From Prescottella equi (GTDB taxonomy: Bacteria > Actinomycetota > Actinomycetes > Mycobacteriales > Mycobacteriaceae): DNA of 64,000 nucleotides. A program made the position numbers and the translations under genes. Positions 32,100 to 41,482 of the stretch are shown here, piece after piece. Where the stretch lies: contig NZ_JAIVAH010000012.1 in NCBI RefSeq assembly GCF_020171745.1, positions 62,001-126,000 of the forward strand, read 5' to 3'. Numbering within the stretch: position 1 is the stretch's first letter; the number at the start of each line of letters is the position of its first letter. Below the pieces are notes generated by a model. The model made no database searches. It was not told the origin of the DNA and saw only the letters and a program-made list of their open reading frames with translations.

Positions 32100-32918
32100 G
32101 TGCCCCAACGCAGCCTGCACGAGGACGATCCGCTCGACGACTTCGAGCGGCGCAGCATCGAGGAGAACGGCGTCACCAAGACCGTGTACGTCGCGGGCGC
32201 CGGCTCGGCGGTGATCGTCATGCCGGAGATGCCGGGGATCAGCCCGCACGTCGCCCGGTTCGGGCGGTGGGTGCGCGACGCCGGATTCACCGTGTACCTG
32301 CCGTCGTTGTTCGGCCGGGACGGCGCTGTGCCCGGCGTCGAGGAGGGGGTGGCGGTGCTCCGCCGGGCGTGTGTGAGCGCGGAGTTCCGGGCGCTCGGCG
32401 CCGACGGCACCACCCCGGCCGTCGCGTGGCTGCGCGCGCTCGCCCGCCGCGCACACGGGGAGTGCGGCGGACCGGGCGTCGGGGCGATCGGCATGTGTTT
32501 CACGGGCAACTTCGCGCTGTCGATGATGCTCGAGCCCGCGATGCTGGCGCCGGTGCTCTCGCAGCCGTCGCTGCCGCTCGACGATCCGGACGGAATCGAC
32601 AGCGGCCCCGAGGAACTCGCGTCGGTGCGCAAACGTCTCGAGAAGGACGACCTGACGGTGCTGGCCTACCGGTTCCAGGGCGACAAGTTCTGCCGCGCAC
32701 AGCGGTTCGCGGCGTACGAGCAGGCGCTCGGCGACCGGTTCGAGGCGCGGGTGTTGCCCGACAGCGCCGCCAACCCGGAGACGTCGCCGTTCTTCGAGCA
32801 CGCGATCGCGAGTCCGCACAGCGTCGTCACGGCGCACCTGATCGACGAGGCCGGCCAGCCCACCGTCGCGGCGCGGGACGAGATCCTCACCTTCCTCGCC
32901 ATGCGGCTGAGGGACTGA
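32100..32918 (+). CDS. Dienelactone hydrolase family protein
   Basis: A 272-residue alpha/beta hydrolase. The Cys nucleophile lies in GAIGMCFTGNFALSMM, which replaces the usual GxCxGG; FVMPEMPG-like VIVMPEMPGISPHVARFGRWV and a late Ser/His segment (FFEHAIASPHSVVTAHL) complete the fold. The substrate may be a dienelactone or another ester. GTG 32100 has a GGAGG site 7 nt upstream; the in-frame ATG at 32016 lacks one. It follows the GlxA-type regulator and may be under its control. Confidence 0.88.
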   Translation: MPQRSLHEDDPLDDFERRSIEENGVTKTVYVAGAGSAVIVMPEMPGISPHVARFGRWVRDAGFTVYLPSLFGRDGAVPGVEEGVAVLRRACVSAEFRALGADGTTPAVAWLRALARRAHGECGGPGVGAIGMCFTGNFALSMMLEPAMLAPVLSQPSLPLDDPDGIDSGPEELASVRKRLEKDDLTVLAYRFQGDKFCRAQRFAAYEQALGDRFEARVLPDSAANPETSPFFEHAIASPHSVVTAHLIDEAGQPTVAARDEILTFLAMRLRD

Positions 32919-32950
32919 GGAGCCGGGTCCGATCGGGGTACTCTGCCCGC

Positions 32951-34408
32951 ATGCGGGTGAGGGTGGGGTTGGTCGCGGGTCTGTCCGGTGCGCTGCTGCT
33001 CGCGGGATGCAGCGATCCCGACGAGGGCAGCCCACCCGTGGACGGTCCGGGCCTGGCCGCGGCGATCGACGCCGACGCGGTGATGGGCGATCTCGAGCAA
33101 TTGCAGCGGATCGCGGACGCGAACGGCGGTAACCGCTCCGTCGGCACCCCCGGCTACGACGCCAGCGTCGACTACGTCGTCGGACAGCTCGAGGGCGCCG
33201 GATTCGACGTCGAGACACCGGAATTCGACGTCGACAGATTCGACGCGCACACCCAGACACTCGCGTTCGGTGGCCGCGACGTGCCGGTCGAGGCTCTCAC
33301 GTATTCGCCGGCGACACCGCAGGGCGGGCTCACCGCCCGGCTGGTTCCGGCGCCGTCGGACGACACCCCGGGTTGCGAGGCCACCGACTACGACGGCCTG
33401 GACGTCACGGGGGCGGTGGTACTGGTCGATCGCGGCGCGTGCCCCTTCGCGCAGAAGCAGCAGGTCGCGGCCGATCGGGGCGCGGTGGCCGTGCTCGTCG
33501 CCGACAACGAGGACGAAGGCCTTCCCGGCGGCACACTGGGAGCGAAGGCGGACGCGCGAATCCCCACCGGCGGCGTCAGCAAGGCCGACGGCGTCGCGCT
33601 GCGACAGGGCGGCGACGTGACCCTCACACTCGACACCACCGTCGAAACGGTCAAGTCCCGCAACGTGATCGCGCAGACCAAGACCGGCGATTCCGGCAAC
33701 GTGGTGATGGCGGGTGCGCACCTGGACTCGGTGCCGGACGGCCCCGGCATCAACGACGACGGCTCGGGTGTCGCGTCGCTGCTCGAAACGGCCCGGCAGC
33801 TCGGCGCGAAGCCGAACACGGCGAACGCGGTGCGGTTCGCCTTCTGGGGTGCCGAGGAGGAGGGGCTGAACGGATCGACGGCGTACGTCGACGGCCTCGA
33901 CGACGCGGCCCGCGCCGACATCGCGCTGTACCTCAACTTCGACATGGTGGGCTCGCACAACGCCGGCTACTTCGTCTACGACGGCGACAACTCCGACAAC
34001 GTGGGCGAAGGGCCGGGGCCGGAGGGGTCGGCCGGGATCGAGCGCACGTTCGCGGCGATCGTGTTGCAGTTGGGGGTGACGCCAGGGGGAACGGACTTCG
34101 ATGGGCGCTCGGACTACGGCCCGTTCATCGCGGCCGGCATCCCGGCGGGCGGCCTGTTCACCGGGGCCGAGGAGAAGAAGACACCTGCTCAGGCGGGGCA
34201 GTGGGGTGGCGAGGCCGACGCGATGCTGGACCCGAACTACCACACCGCGCAGGACACCGTCGGCAACGTCGACCGCACCGCGCTGGCCCTGAATGCAGAA
34301 GCGATCGGGTACGGCATCGGGCACTACGCGCAGTCGACCGACGGCGTGAACGGGGTGCCGCCCGCGGGCGACGCCCGGAGCGCGGCGCGGGCCGATGTGG
34401 GGAAGTAG
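32951..34408 (+). CDS. Secreted M28 aminopeptidase lipoprotein (LpqL-like)
   Basis: A 485-residue exported zinc peptidase. The signal ends at lipobox LAGC (Cys20). A PA domain lies at about 130-220 (GAVVLVDRGACPFAQKQQVAADRGAVAVLVADNE). The M28 catalytic domain follows, with zinc and catalytic residues in AGAHLDSVPDGPGINDDGSG (His, Asp), WGAEEEGLNGS (Glu pair), LNFDMVGSHN and DPNYHTAQDTV (His). It matches M. tuberculosis LpqL, which also follows thiG there. It acts on peptides at the cell surface. ATG 32951. Confidence 0.94.
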   Translation: MRVRVGLVAGLSGALLLAGCSDPDEGSPPVDGPGLAAAIDADAVMGDLEQLQRIADANGGNRSVGTPGYDASVDYVVGQLEGAGFDVETPEFDVDRFDAHTQTLAFGGRDVPVEALTYSPATPQGGLTARLVPAPSDDTPGCEATDYDGLDVTGAVVLVDRGACPFAQKQQVAADRGAVAVLVADNEDEGLPGGTLGAKADARIPTGGVSKADGVALRQGGDVTLTLDTTVETVKSRNVIAQTKTGDSGNVVMAGAHLDSVPDGPGINDDGSGVASLLETARQLGAKPNTANAVRFAFWGAEEEGLNGSTAYVDGLDDAARADIALYLNFDMVGSHNAGYFVYDGDNSDNVGEGPGPEGSAGIERTFAAIVLQLGVTPGGTDFDGRSDYGPFIAAGIPAGGLFTGAEEKKTPAQAGQWGGEADAMLDPNYHTAQDTVGNVDRTALALNAEAIGYGIGHYAQSTDGVNGVPPAGDARSAARADVGK

Positions 34409-34472
34409 GCGCCGAAACCGGCGTCACGCGGCACTTCTGCGAGACGACCCGGCCACGATTACTCTTGCCGGG

Positions 34473-35348
34473 GTGAGTGACGACCCGGAGGGCGACGCCA
34501 CACCGGAACCGGCCCCCACGGATTCCGGCACGGAGGGCGGCTACGCCAAGGTCACCGGTTCGGTGGCGAAGTGGGTACGCGACGCGGACCGGCAACCCCA
34601 GTTGGTCGACGCCGTGCGGCGGATCAGGCGCTCACTGCCCGGTGATCCCGCGTTCGGTGACCCCCTCTCGACCACCGGTCCCGGCGGCGCCCGGGCCGCG
34701 GCGCGCATGATCGACACCGGATCAACCGGTTCGGGGGCGTCGCGCGAGGTGAGCATGGCGGCGCTGCAGGTGCTGCAGGCGGTGCTCGAGAAGACGTGGG
34801 GCAGCCCCGCGGACGGCGAGGTCACCATCGTGTTCACAGACTTGGTCGGCTTCTCCAGCTGGTCGCTGCAGGTGGGCGACGGCGCGACGCTGTCGCTGCT
34901 GCGGGAGGTCGCGGCCACGATCGAGCCGCCGATGATCGAGCGCGGCGGCCAGGTGGTCAAACGTCTGGGCGACGGGCTGATGGTGGTGTTCGATCACCCG
35001 GACCGGGCCGTCGAGGCGGTGTTCGCGGCGCGTGCGGCGCTCGCGACCCTCGACCACACCGGCTACCGCCCCCGGATGCGCGTCGGCCTGCACACCGGCG
35101 CCCCGCAGCCCATCGGTGCGGACTGGTTCGGCGTCGACGTCAACGTGGCCGCGCGCATGATGGAGCTCGGCGGGAACGGCAACGTCGTCGTCTCCGGCAA
35201 CACGCACGACGCGATCGGCGAGGAGCGCCTCGCCGAACTGGGCCTGGTCGCGCGGCGCTACCGGCGCGGGCTGCTGGCGGCGCCGCAGCGCGGGGTGCCC
35301 GAGGACCTGCGGGTCTACGTGCTGCGCCCGGCGCCGGCACCGCGGTGA
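34473..35348 (+). CDS. Class III adenylate/guanylate cyclase
   Basis: A 291-residue soluble cyclase. The catalytic domain (about residues 115-280) shows VTIVFTDLVGFSSWSLQVGD (metal Asp), VVKRLGDGLMVVFD (second Asp), RVGLHTGAPQPIGADWFGVDVNVAARMM and a VVVSGNTHDAI strand. The N-terminal 100 residues are unlike known sensors but include a helical linker (SREVSMAALQVLQAVLEK). It likely makes cAMP. GTG 34473 starts the conserved part; ATG 34395 overlaps the upstream peptidase. Confidence 0.9.
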   Translation: MSDDPEGDATPEPAPTDSGTEGGYAKVTGSVAKWVRDADRQPQLVDAVRRIRRSLPGDPAFGDPLSTTGPGGARAAARMIDTGSTGSGASREVSMAALQVLQAVLEKTWGSPADGEVTIVFTDLVGFSSWSLQVGDGATLSLLREVAATIEPPMIERGGQVVKRLGDGLMVVFDHPDRAVEAVFAARAALATLDHTGYRPRMRVGLHTGAPQPIGADWFGVDVNVAARMMELGGNGNVVVSGNTHDAIGEERLAELGLVARRYRRGLLAAPQRGVPEDLRVYVLRPAPAPR

Positions 35349-35418
35349 GCTCGGACCTCTCGGTCCCCGGGCCGCCTATCGCAGTCGAACTCCCGTGCAG
35401 GCATGCCATCTCGAGATA

Positions 35419-35461
35419 AAGTATGTGTTTCGTAGGTTACAAGCCTACGGAACGCATACTT
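35419..35461. promoter_or_regulatory. Long inverted repeat, likely AbiEi operator
   Basis: Arms of 18 nt (35419-35436 and 35444-35461) pair with only two G:T-type mismatches around a 7-nt loop (TTACAAG). It lies 17 bp before the ATG of the antitoxin. AbiEi antitoxins are known to bind inverted repeats in their own promoters, so this is the likely autoregulatory site. Confidence 0.8.
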
Positions 35462-35478
35462 GACGCCTCGGGGGTGGG

Positions 35479-36126
35479 ATGTCGGACAGTCGGACTACCG
35501 CATTGCCGGCGAGCCTCGCGCGTCGACCACTGCGTACCGTACGCCCACAGGACGCCGCGGACACCTACGCGCATCCGCGCCCCGAATTCGCACGCCTCAC
35601 CGAGCGAGGCGTGCTGCACCGTGTCGCCAACGGCTACTACGTGGCTGTGCCGCAGGAACACGTCGGCCGGCCATGGCTGCCGAATCTCGAAGCCGCCGCC
35701 TGTGGAATTGCTTCCGCCATCTACGGGCCTGACAACGCCATTCTGATGGGGGTCAGCGCTGCCCGAGTTCATCACGCGATTCCTCGTGCGCTGGCCACAG
35801 CCGTGGTCGCGGTGCCCCGGCAGCATCAACCGATCGAACTGGCGGATCGGACCGCCGTCGTGCAGTTCGTGAAACGTGACACCGCGCGTCTCGACGCCGA
35901 GAGGATCGAGACACCATTGGGTCCTGCCCTGGTCACGACACCGGAGCAGACCCTTCTCGACCTTGCGCGCCGCCCGTCGTTGGGCCGGGCCGAAGGCGAC
36001 GTGCCGTCCGCTGTCGAGGTGCTCTATCGGCACAGCGATCCCGAGCGTCTGGCAGAGATCGCCGCTGAGCAACGACTCGTCGCAGCACTGCACCGCGCGG
36101 AGGCTTGGGTGGGAGTGCGGACGTGA
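35479..36126 (+). CDS. AbiEi-family antitoxin
   Basis: A 215-residue protein of the type IV toxin-antitoxin family AbiEi. The N-terminal winged-helix part includes RLTERGVLHRVANGYYVAVPQE; the C-terminal AbiEi domain includes ILMGVSAARVHHAIPRALATAVVAVPRQ and TTPEQTLLDLARRP. It should neutralise the neighbouring nucleotidyltransferase toxin and repress the operon through the 35419-35461 repeat. The stop overlaps the toxin start (GTGA). The pair is a likely horizontally acquired cassette: its GC is visibly lower than its neighbours, and the M. tuberculosis order lacks it here. Confidence 0.9.
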   Translation: MSDSRTTALPASLARRPLRTVRPQDAADTYAHPRPEFARLTERGVLHRVANGYYVAVPQEHVGRPWLPNLEAAACGIASAIYGPDNAILMGVSAARVHHAIPRALATAVVAVPRQHQPIELADRTAVVQFVKRDTARLDAERIETPLGPALVTTPEQTLLDLARRPSLGRAEGDVPSAVEVLYRHSDPERLAEIAAEQRLVAALHRAEAWVGVRT

Positions 36127-36923
36127 ACGCTGACGAGCTCGCTGCCATTGCGGAGCGTTTCGGCGTCGCCGATTCCCAGGTGGAGCGTGATCACCTGATC
36201 TCCTATCTGCTCGCCCTTCTCAGCGAGAACTTTCGTGAGCGGGTGGTGTTCATCGGCGGTACCGCGCTCGCACGTACTCATCTGCCTGAAGGCAGGTTGA
36301 GCGAAGACATCGACCTCATTGCGCTCGACAGGCGAAACGCTGTCGCGGCGGATCTCGACCGTCTGATTCCACGTGCGTTGCAGCGCACTCACGGCCGCCT
36401 CACATGGGTCGACGCGCTCAGCGACGTGCCCGACACGACGGCCGCGTACCTCACAACCGGTGAGGGCCTGGCGATCAAGATCCAGTTGCTCGCCTCCAAT
36501 GGATATCCGCGGTGGCCGACAGAGTTGCGCGAACTCGAACAGCGCTACGGCGATGCGCCACCAGCCCGGCTACATGTGCCCATTCGCGCAGCTTTCGCCG
36601 CATCCAAGACAGCGACGTGGCAGAACAGGCGTGCACCGCGAGACTTGTGGGACCTGTGGGCGCTCAATCGAATCGGCGCTATCGACACCGACGCGGCCGC
36701 GCTGTATCGGCGTCACGGACCGACAAACAAGCTTCCTGCGGCGCATGACTTCGCGGCCGCACCCGGAGAGGATGAGTGGCGGTCCCAGCTCGCCGGTCAA
36801 ACCCGACTCGGTGACGTCACTGCGGCGAGCGCGCTCGGGGAAGTACGCGCGGCGTGGGCGCGACTCCGCGATGGCGACGTGCCCGACGACCGAGGGCGCA
36901 TCGCGAGTTCCGGAGCGCCGTAG
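36123..36923 (+). CDS. AbiEii-family nucleotidyltransferase toxin
   Basis: A 266-residue toxin. The nucleotidyltransferase motif is FIGGTALARTHLPEGRLSEDIDLIAL (Gly45-Gly46, then acidic Asp62 and Asp64), followed by the family's APRDLWDLWALNRIGAI. AbiEii toxins transfer nucleotides to tRNA or other targets and arrest growth, sometimes against phage. It is coupled to its antitoxin by a 4-nt overlap; GTG 36123 is required by this geometry. All key residues appear intact, so it should be active. Confidence 0.9.
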   Translation: MNADELAAIAERFGVADSQVERDHLISYLLALLSENFRERVVFIGGTALARTHLPEGRLSEDIDLIALDRRNAVAADLDRLIPRALQRTHGRLTWVDALSDVPDTTAAYLTTGEGLAIKIQLLASNGYPRWPTELRELEQRYGDAPPARLHVPIRAAFAASKTATWQNRRAPRDLWDLWALNRIGAIDTDAAALYRRHGPTNKLPAAHDFAAAPGEDEWRSQLAGQTRLGDVTAASALGEVRAAWARLRDGDVPDDRGRIASSGAP

Positions 36924-36989
36924 CGGACCATTCGGACGACTTCGGGAAACCGTTGCCGCCCCCGATGCCCGGCGCGCACACTGGGGACC

Positions 36990-37175
36990 ATGACCGAGTC
37001 CGGGCATCCGCAGCGCACACCCTTCTACGGGGTGCTGATGATCATCGCGGCGCTGGCGGCCGCGATCGCGGTGAGCTACTACGGGCCCACGTGGTTCCGG
37101 ATTACCGTCTACATCCTCGCGGTGCCGGTGGTGGCGGTCGGTTTCGTCATGACCCTGCGCGACTATTCGCGCTGA
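36990..37175 (+). CDS. Small two-helix membrane protein
   Basis: A 61-residue protein with two hydrophobic segments (FYGVLMIIAALAAAIAVSYYG and ITVYILAVPVVAVGFVM) and a basic end. It lies between the AbiEii gene and convergent thiD, whose stop begins at the next base. No family is recognised. ATG 36990. Confidence 0.6.
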   Translation: MTESGHPQRTPFYGVLMIIAALAAAIAVSYYGPTWFRITVYILAVPVVAVGFVMTLRDYSR

Positions 37176-38027
<852 letters not shown>

Positions 38028-38116
38028 GGCCTCGAGCCTACCCATGTGATCGGGTGCGACGGACGGTGGTGTGAGGGGCGCGGTGAGCTCGAGTGCTGGG
38101 ACGTCACGGCGTGACT

Positions 38117-38151
38117 CGTCCCGGTGCCGGCGGGATACCGGCACCGGGACG
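38117..38151 (-). terminator. Strong hairpin after the first secreted paralogue
   Basis: Perfect 14-nt GC-rich arms around a 7-nt loop (CGGGATA), 14 bp past the stop of the minus-strand gene at 38166. Placement fits a factor-independent type terminator, though no U-tract follows. Confidence 0.75.
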
Positions 38152-38165
38152 AGGTCAGCGGTGGA

Positions 38166-39071
38166 TCAGGGGGTGGGGGTGTTCAGGTACTCGTCCAGCT
38201 CCCAGCCGGCGACGTTGTAGACGGCGCTGGTGGTGGACAGGGAGTTACCGGCGCCGGCGGAGGGCAGGCCCGCCCGCAGGTTGACGGCCCAGTTCAGCGA
38301 TCCGAGCGGGCCGCAACCGGAGGCTCCGGGGACGGCGAAGTCGGTGGCCGTGTGGGGTGCCTGGGTCCAGACGCCACCCGGGACATCGGGTCCGTTGGTC
38401 GAGATCCATTCGGCCGGTCCGGCGCTGCCCACGAGTGCGAGGGACAGGTTGATCGGGGTGGCGGCGGAGCCGATGTAGCAGTTGTCGCCGAGGAGCGGAT
38501 TGGAGAGCTTGAGCCGCACGGGAAGCTGCACGGCGAGGTTGTAGGGATCGACGTCGGGCAGGGCGACGGCCTCCACGGTCGCCTGGATGGCGGTGGGGCC
38601 GAAGTTCTCCGCCGACGCGGCGCCGAATGCTCCGCCGGGAACGGTGATCGGGTTGGCGTATACGCCGAACTTGCCGTCGTCGGCGGCGGGGACGAAGACC
38701 TGCTCGCCCGTCACGCCGCCGGCGATCATCAGGCTGCCGTCGGGGACTGCGACGTCGAGGTTTCCGATGCGCATGTTGCCGTCCCGGATGATCACCGTCA
38801 TACAGGTGCCGCCGATTTCGACGTCGTAGACCAGATCGAGCTGGCAGGTGTCCCAGTTCTCGAACTCGTACGGCGTGCCGGGTGCGGCCGACGATCCGGT
38901 CGAGGAGCCGCTGCTGCCGGACGAGCCGCTGCTGCCTTCGGAGCTGGACAGGCTGCCGCTGCTACCGGAGCTGCCTTCGGCCGATCCGGCGGCGTTCGCG
39001 ACGCCGCCGCCGACCAGGGCCAGCGCGGCGGTGGCCGCCAGCACGGCGGAGCGGGTGGTGTTCTTTCGCAC
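38166..39071 (-). CDS. Secreted protein, paralogue 1, with Ser/Gly-rich linker
   Basis: A 301-residue exported protein. The signal is TTRSAVLAATAALALVGGGVANA. Residues about 36-66 are a low-complexity Ser/Gly/Glu linker (repeats of GSSGSS type). The remaining domain is closely similar to the protein at 39909-40694: shared WDTCQLD, TCMTV, PDGSLMIAGGV, FGPTAIQATVEAVALP, DPYNL, QLPVRLKLSN, NCYIGSA and GSLNWAVN. Four conserved Cys in DTC, GTC, NCY and SGC could form two disulfides. I do not recognise the family. GTG 39071 is preceded by an ATGGGGGT leader, shared with the other copy. The two copies are divergent. Confidence 0.85.
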   Translation of the reverse strand: MRKNTTRSAVLAATAALALVGGGVANAAGSAEGSSGSSGSLSSSEGSSGSSGSSGSSTGSSAAPGTPYEFENWDTCQLDLVYDVEIGGTCMTVIIRDGNMRIGNLDVAVPDGSLMIAGGVTGEQVFVPAADDGKFGVYANPITVPGGAFGAASAENFGPTAIQATVEAVALPDVDPYNLAVQLPVRLKLSNPLLGDNCYIGSAATPINLSLALVGSAGPAEWISTNGPDVPGGVWTQAPHTATDFAVPGASGCGPLGSLNWAVNLRAGLPSAGAGNSLSTTSAVYNVAGWELDEYLNTPTP

Positions 39072-39908
39072 GTAATACCCCCATATGGATTTCGACTCGG
39101 CCAGGAGGTTCGGTCGAACCCAGCTGTGACTGCCCGAGTGCACGACTGACAGAGTGGCGCCGCCCTGGCATGGGCCTATGCGACGCCTGGCGTCGGGGTG
39201 AGTCGGGCGTGCCCCGGATCGAGATGGGGCGCAGATGCGCTCATCCGAATCCCCCGATTTTCCCCGTCCAGAGCCGGACCTTGTTGCAGTCCGACTGCGA
39301 GCGTGTAACAGATCGTCACACACACAGCGGATGTCGTGTGCCGGTTTCGGGAGGATCGGCGAAATCTATCTGCGGTACACCGAAACTGTACTGCAGTACA
39401 AACTTTGGCATTGACCCAAGAGGTGACCTGAACGGCCGGGTGTCGTCACGGCCAGGGCCAGACCCCAGCGGGAAGTCGTGCGCCCGGTCGAATATCGGCT
39501 GACCGGTATCTCGGACTGTCGACCCGTGTGAACCCGGAAATGGTAAGGGACGCAACATATACTGAACGACCGTCCAGCTGGGGCCGTACTTGGCGACGGC
39601 CGTGGGAATCGTCGAAACTGTCACGCAAGGGCATCGTGCGTGTGACGATCTGTTACGCGCACGCAGTCGGGCCGACATCAGGTCCGGCTCAGGATGGGGA
39701 ATCTCGGGGGAGATCAGGAACGGGCACAACCCCGCTCGTTCCGGACTTACGCCAGCAGCGCACCCGACTCACCCCAACGTCATGCATCGTGCTCGAGGTG
39801 CAGTGCATATCGAGCCGATGCGCTTCCGTGAGAAATGCACTCGACCGGCGATGTCGAGTCCTGCTCGAATCGAATCTGGCCGGGTGAGTACCCGAATGGG
39901 GGTTCTAC
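39072..39908. other. 837-bp divergent intergenic region with duplicated promoter arms
   Basis: No gene is supported here. The outer parts (about 39072-39320, reversed, and 39641-39908) are similar to each other; both begin with TGTGACGATCTGTTAC, share GTCCGGCTC and a CGCCCGACTCACCCC-type block, and end in an ATGGGGGT leader before the GTG start. So the duplication includes about 250 bp of upstream DNA. The middle holds a perfect 14-bp palindrome, TGTACTGCAGTACA, at 39387-39400, and a less GC-rich segment about 39540-39575. Confidence 0.8.
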
Positions 39909-40694
39909 GTGAGAAAACTCATGACCCGCTCCGTGATCCTTGGCGCGGCAACAACTTTGGCTCTGGTGGGGGGTGGTGTGGCGAACGCGGCCGCCCCGGT
40001 ATCGGGGGCGAAGTATGACTTCAAGAATTGGGACACCTGTCAGCTGGACAAGGTTTACGACCCCGATACCGGCGTGGGTACCTGTATGACGGTCGTGATT
40101 CGGGATGGCACGATGCGAGTGGGCAGCCTCAACGTCCAGATTCCGGACGGAAGCCTGATGATTGCCGGCGGTGTCGCGCAGGATCAGGTCTTTGTTCCCG
40201 CTGCCAATGATGGCAAGTTCGGTGTGTATTCGAAGTCGCTCAGCGTCCCCGGCGGCGCACTCGGGACCAGTTCGGCCGAGGACTTCGGCCCGACCGCCAT
40301 CCAGGCGACCGTGGAGGCTGTGGCGCTGCCTGTGGTCGATCCCTACAACCTCGGTGTGCAACTTCCGGTTCGGTTGAAGCTCTCCAACTCGTTGCTGGGG
40401 AACAACTGCTACATCGGTTCTGCCTCCAATCCGATTCGGCTTTCGCTGGCGCTCCAAGATGCTGGTGCTGCGCAGTGGATTTCGGATACGGTTCCCGGCG
40501 TTCCGGGCGGGGTCTGGCCCCAGGCAACACACAAGGCCACCAACTTTTCGGTGCCCGGAGCCACCGGATGTGGGCTCTTCGGCTCGCTGAACTGGGCCGT
40601 CAATCAACGGGCCGGCCTGCCGTCGGGTGGTGCGGGCAATTCCCTCTCCACCACCAGTTCCGTCTACAACGCCGCGGGATGGGAGCTGTCGTAG
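39909..40694 (+). CDS. Secreted protein, paralogue 2
   Basis: A 261-residue exported protein, the paralogue of the gene at 38166-39071 but without the Ser/Gly-rich linker. The signal is MTRSVILGAATTLALVGGGVANA. The mature domain keeps the four Cys, the PDGSLMIAGGV, FGPTAIQATVEAVALP, NCYIGSA and NSLSTTSSVYN segments, and ends three residues after WELS. It may form an extracellular or envelope structure, but no function can be assigned. GTG 39909 is fixed by the signal peptide and the shared leader. A hairpin follows at once. Confidence 0.85.
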   Translation: MRKLMTRSVILGAATTLALVGGGVANAAAPVSGAKYDFKNWDTCQLDKVYDPDTGVGTCMTVVIRDGTMRVGSLNVQIPDGSLMIAGGVAQDQVFVPAANDGKFGVYSKSLSVPGGALGTSSAEDFGPTAIQATVEAVALPVVDPYNLGVQLPVRLKLSNSLLGNNCYIGSASNPIRLSLALQDAGAAQWISDTVPGVPGGVWPQATHKATNFSVPGATGCGLFGSLNWAVNQRAGLPSGGAGNSLSTTSSVYNAAGWELS

Positions 40695-40695
40695 T

Positions 40696-40725
40696 TCGAA
40701 AAGTATTCAGCTGAAGGCTTTTCGA
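40696..40725 (+). terminator. Hairpin just after the second secreted paralogue
   Basis: Arms TCGAAAAG and CTTTTCGA (8 nt) enclose a 14-nt loop that itself contains the palindrome TTCAGCTGAA. It begins 2 bp after the stop. A nested terminator is plausible. The following 40726-40989 (264 bp) holds no gene that I can support. Confidence 0.55.
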
Positions 40726-40989
40726 GAAGCGACCGTTCGGTGGTGCGCTTTGGTGGTGCAGGGGATCGGCCGGGTGGCTCTGATGTGTTTGCCTATCTGT
40801 ATCGGATGGCCGGGTGAATCGATTGTGCCGACTGCAAGAAGAACCGGTCGGGTGGTATTGGATTCCGCGCTGTATCCGGGATGCGTCTCCGGTGCTTATG
40901 TATGCGATCTGAAGGGGCCCGGAATTCGCGTCGAACGGATTCGGTCAAATGCCTGACAGGTTGCCCCGAACGCCTGTACTAATAGTGGC

Positions 40990-41391
40990 GTGGATCACAT
41001 TGTTGCATCGAAAGCGTCCCGAGGAGGTGTCGTGTTCGCCGATTCGCCCAGTGCCGACGTGACCGACAATACCGACCAGAACCGCTTCGAGTTGCGGCTC
41101 AACGGAGACCTGGTGGGAATCGTCGGCTACTACGACACCTCACCGGCCCGTCGTCGCGGCGCGCGGAAACCCACTCCGGTCGTGTCGTTCATGCACACCG
41201 TCGTCGTCGAGGACTTCGGCCACCGTGGGCTCGCCGCCGTCATGGTGCGGCGCTCCCTGGACCGGGCCCGGGACTACGGTTGGCGCGTGCGCCCGGTGTG
41301 CACGTACGTGCAGCGGTTCGTGGAGGCCAATCCGGAGTACCTGGATCTCATGGCGCCGCCCGAGGCGTCCGACGCGATCTCGCTGAACTGA
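40990..41391 (+). CDS. Small GNAT-fold acetyltransferase (YjdJ/COG2388 type), copy 1
   Basis: A 133-residue single-domain acetyltransferase: RFELRLNGDLVGIVGYYDT, VVSFMHTVVVEDFGHRGLAAVMVRRSLDRARDYGWRVRPVCTYVQRFVEANPEYLDLM. The pattern RGLAA is the acetyl-CoA loop and VCTYV holds the family's Cys. Related proteins acetylate small or protein targets that are mostly unknown. GTG 40990. The next gene is a similar copy. Confidence 0.85.
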   Translation: MDHIVASKASRGGVVFADSPSADVTDNTDQNRFELRLNGDLVGIVGYYDTSPARRRGARKPTPVVSFMHTVVVEDFGHRGLAAVMVRRSLDRARDYGWRVRPVCTYVQRFVEANPEYLDLMAPPEASDAISLN

Positions 41392-41482
41392 TCGCCGCGC
41401 GGCCACGCCGCGGTCAAGGATCGGCATCGAACCGCCCCACCCGTCCCGAAACGGACCCGGTGCCGGCGGTTCGGCCGGTTTC

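Noticed and set aside
40627-40956. 109-residue open frame after the second secreted paralogue
   Set aside because: It starts inside the upstream gene, has no family signs, and its region carries a terminator-like hairpin.
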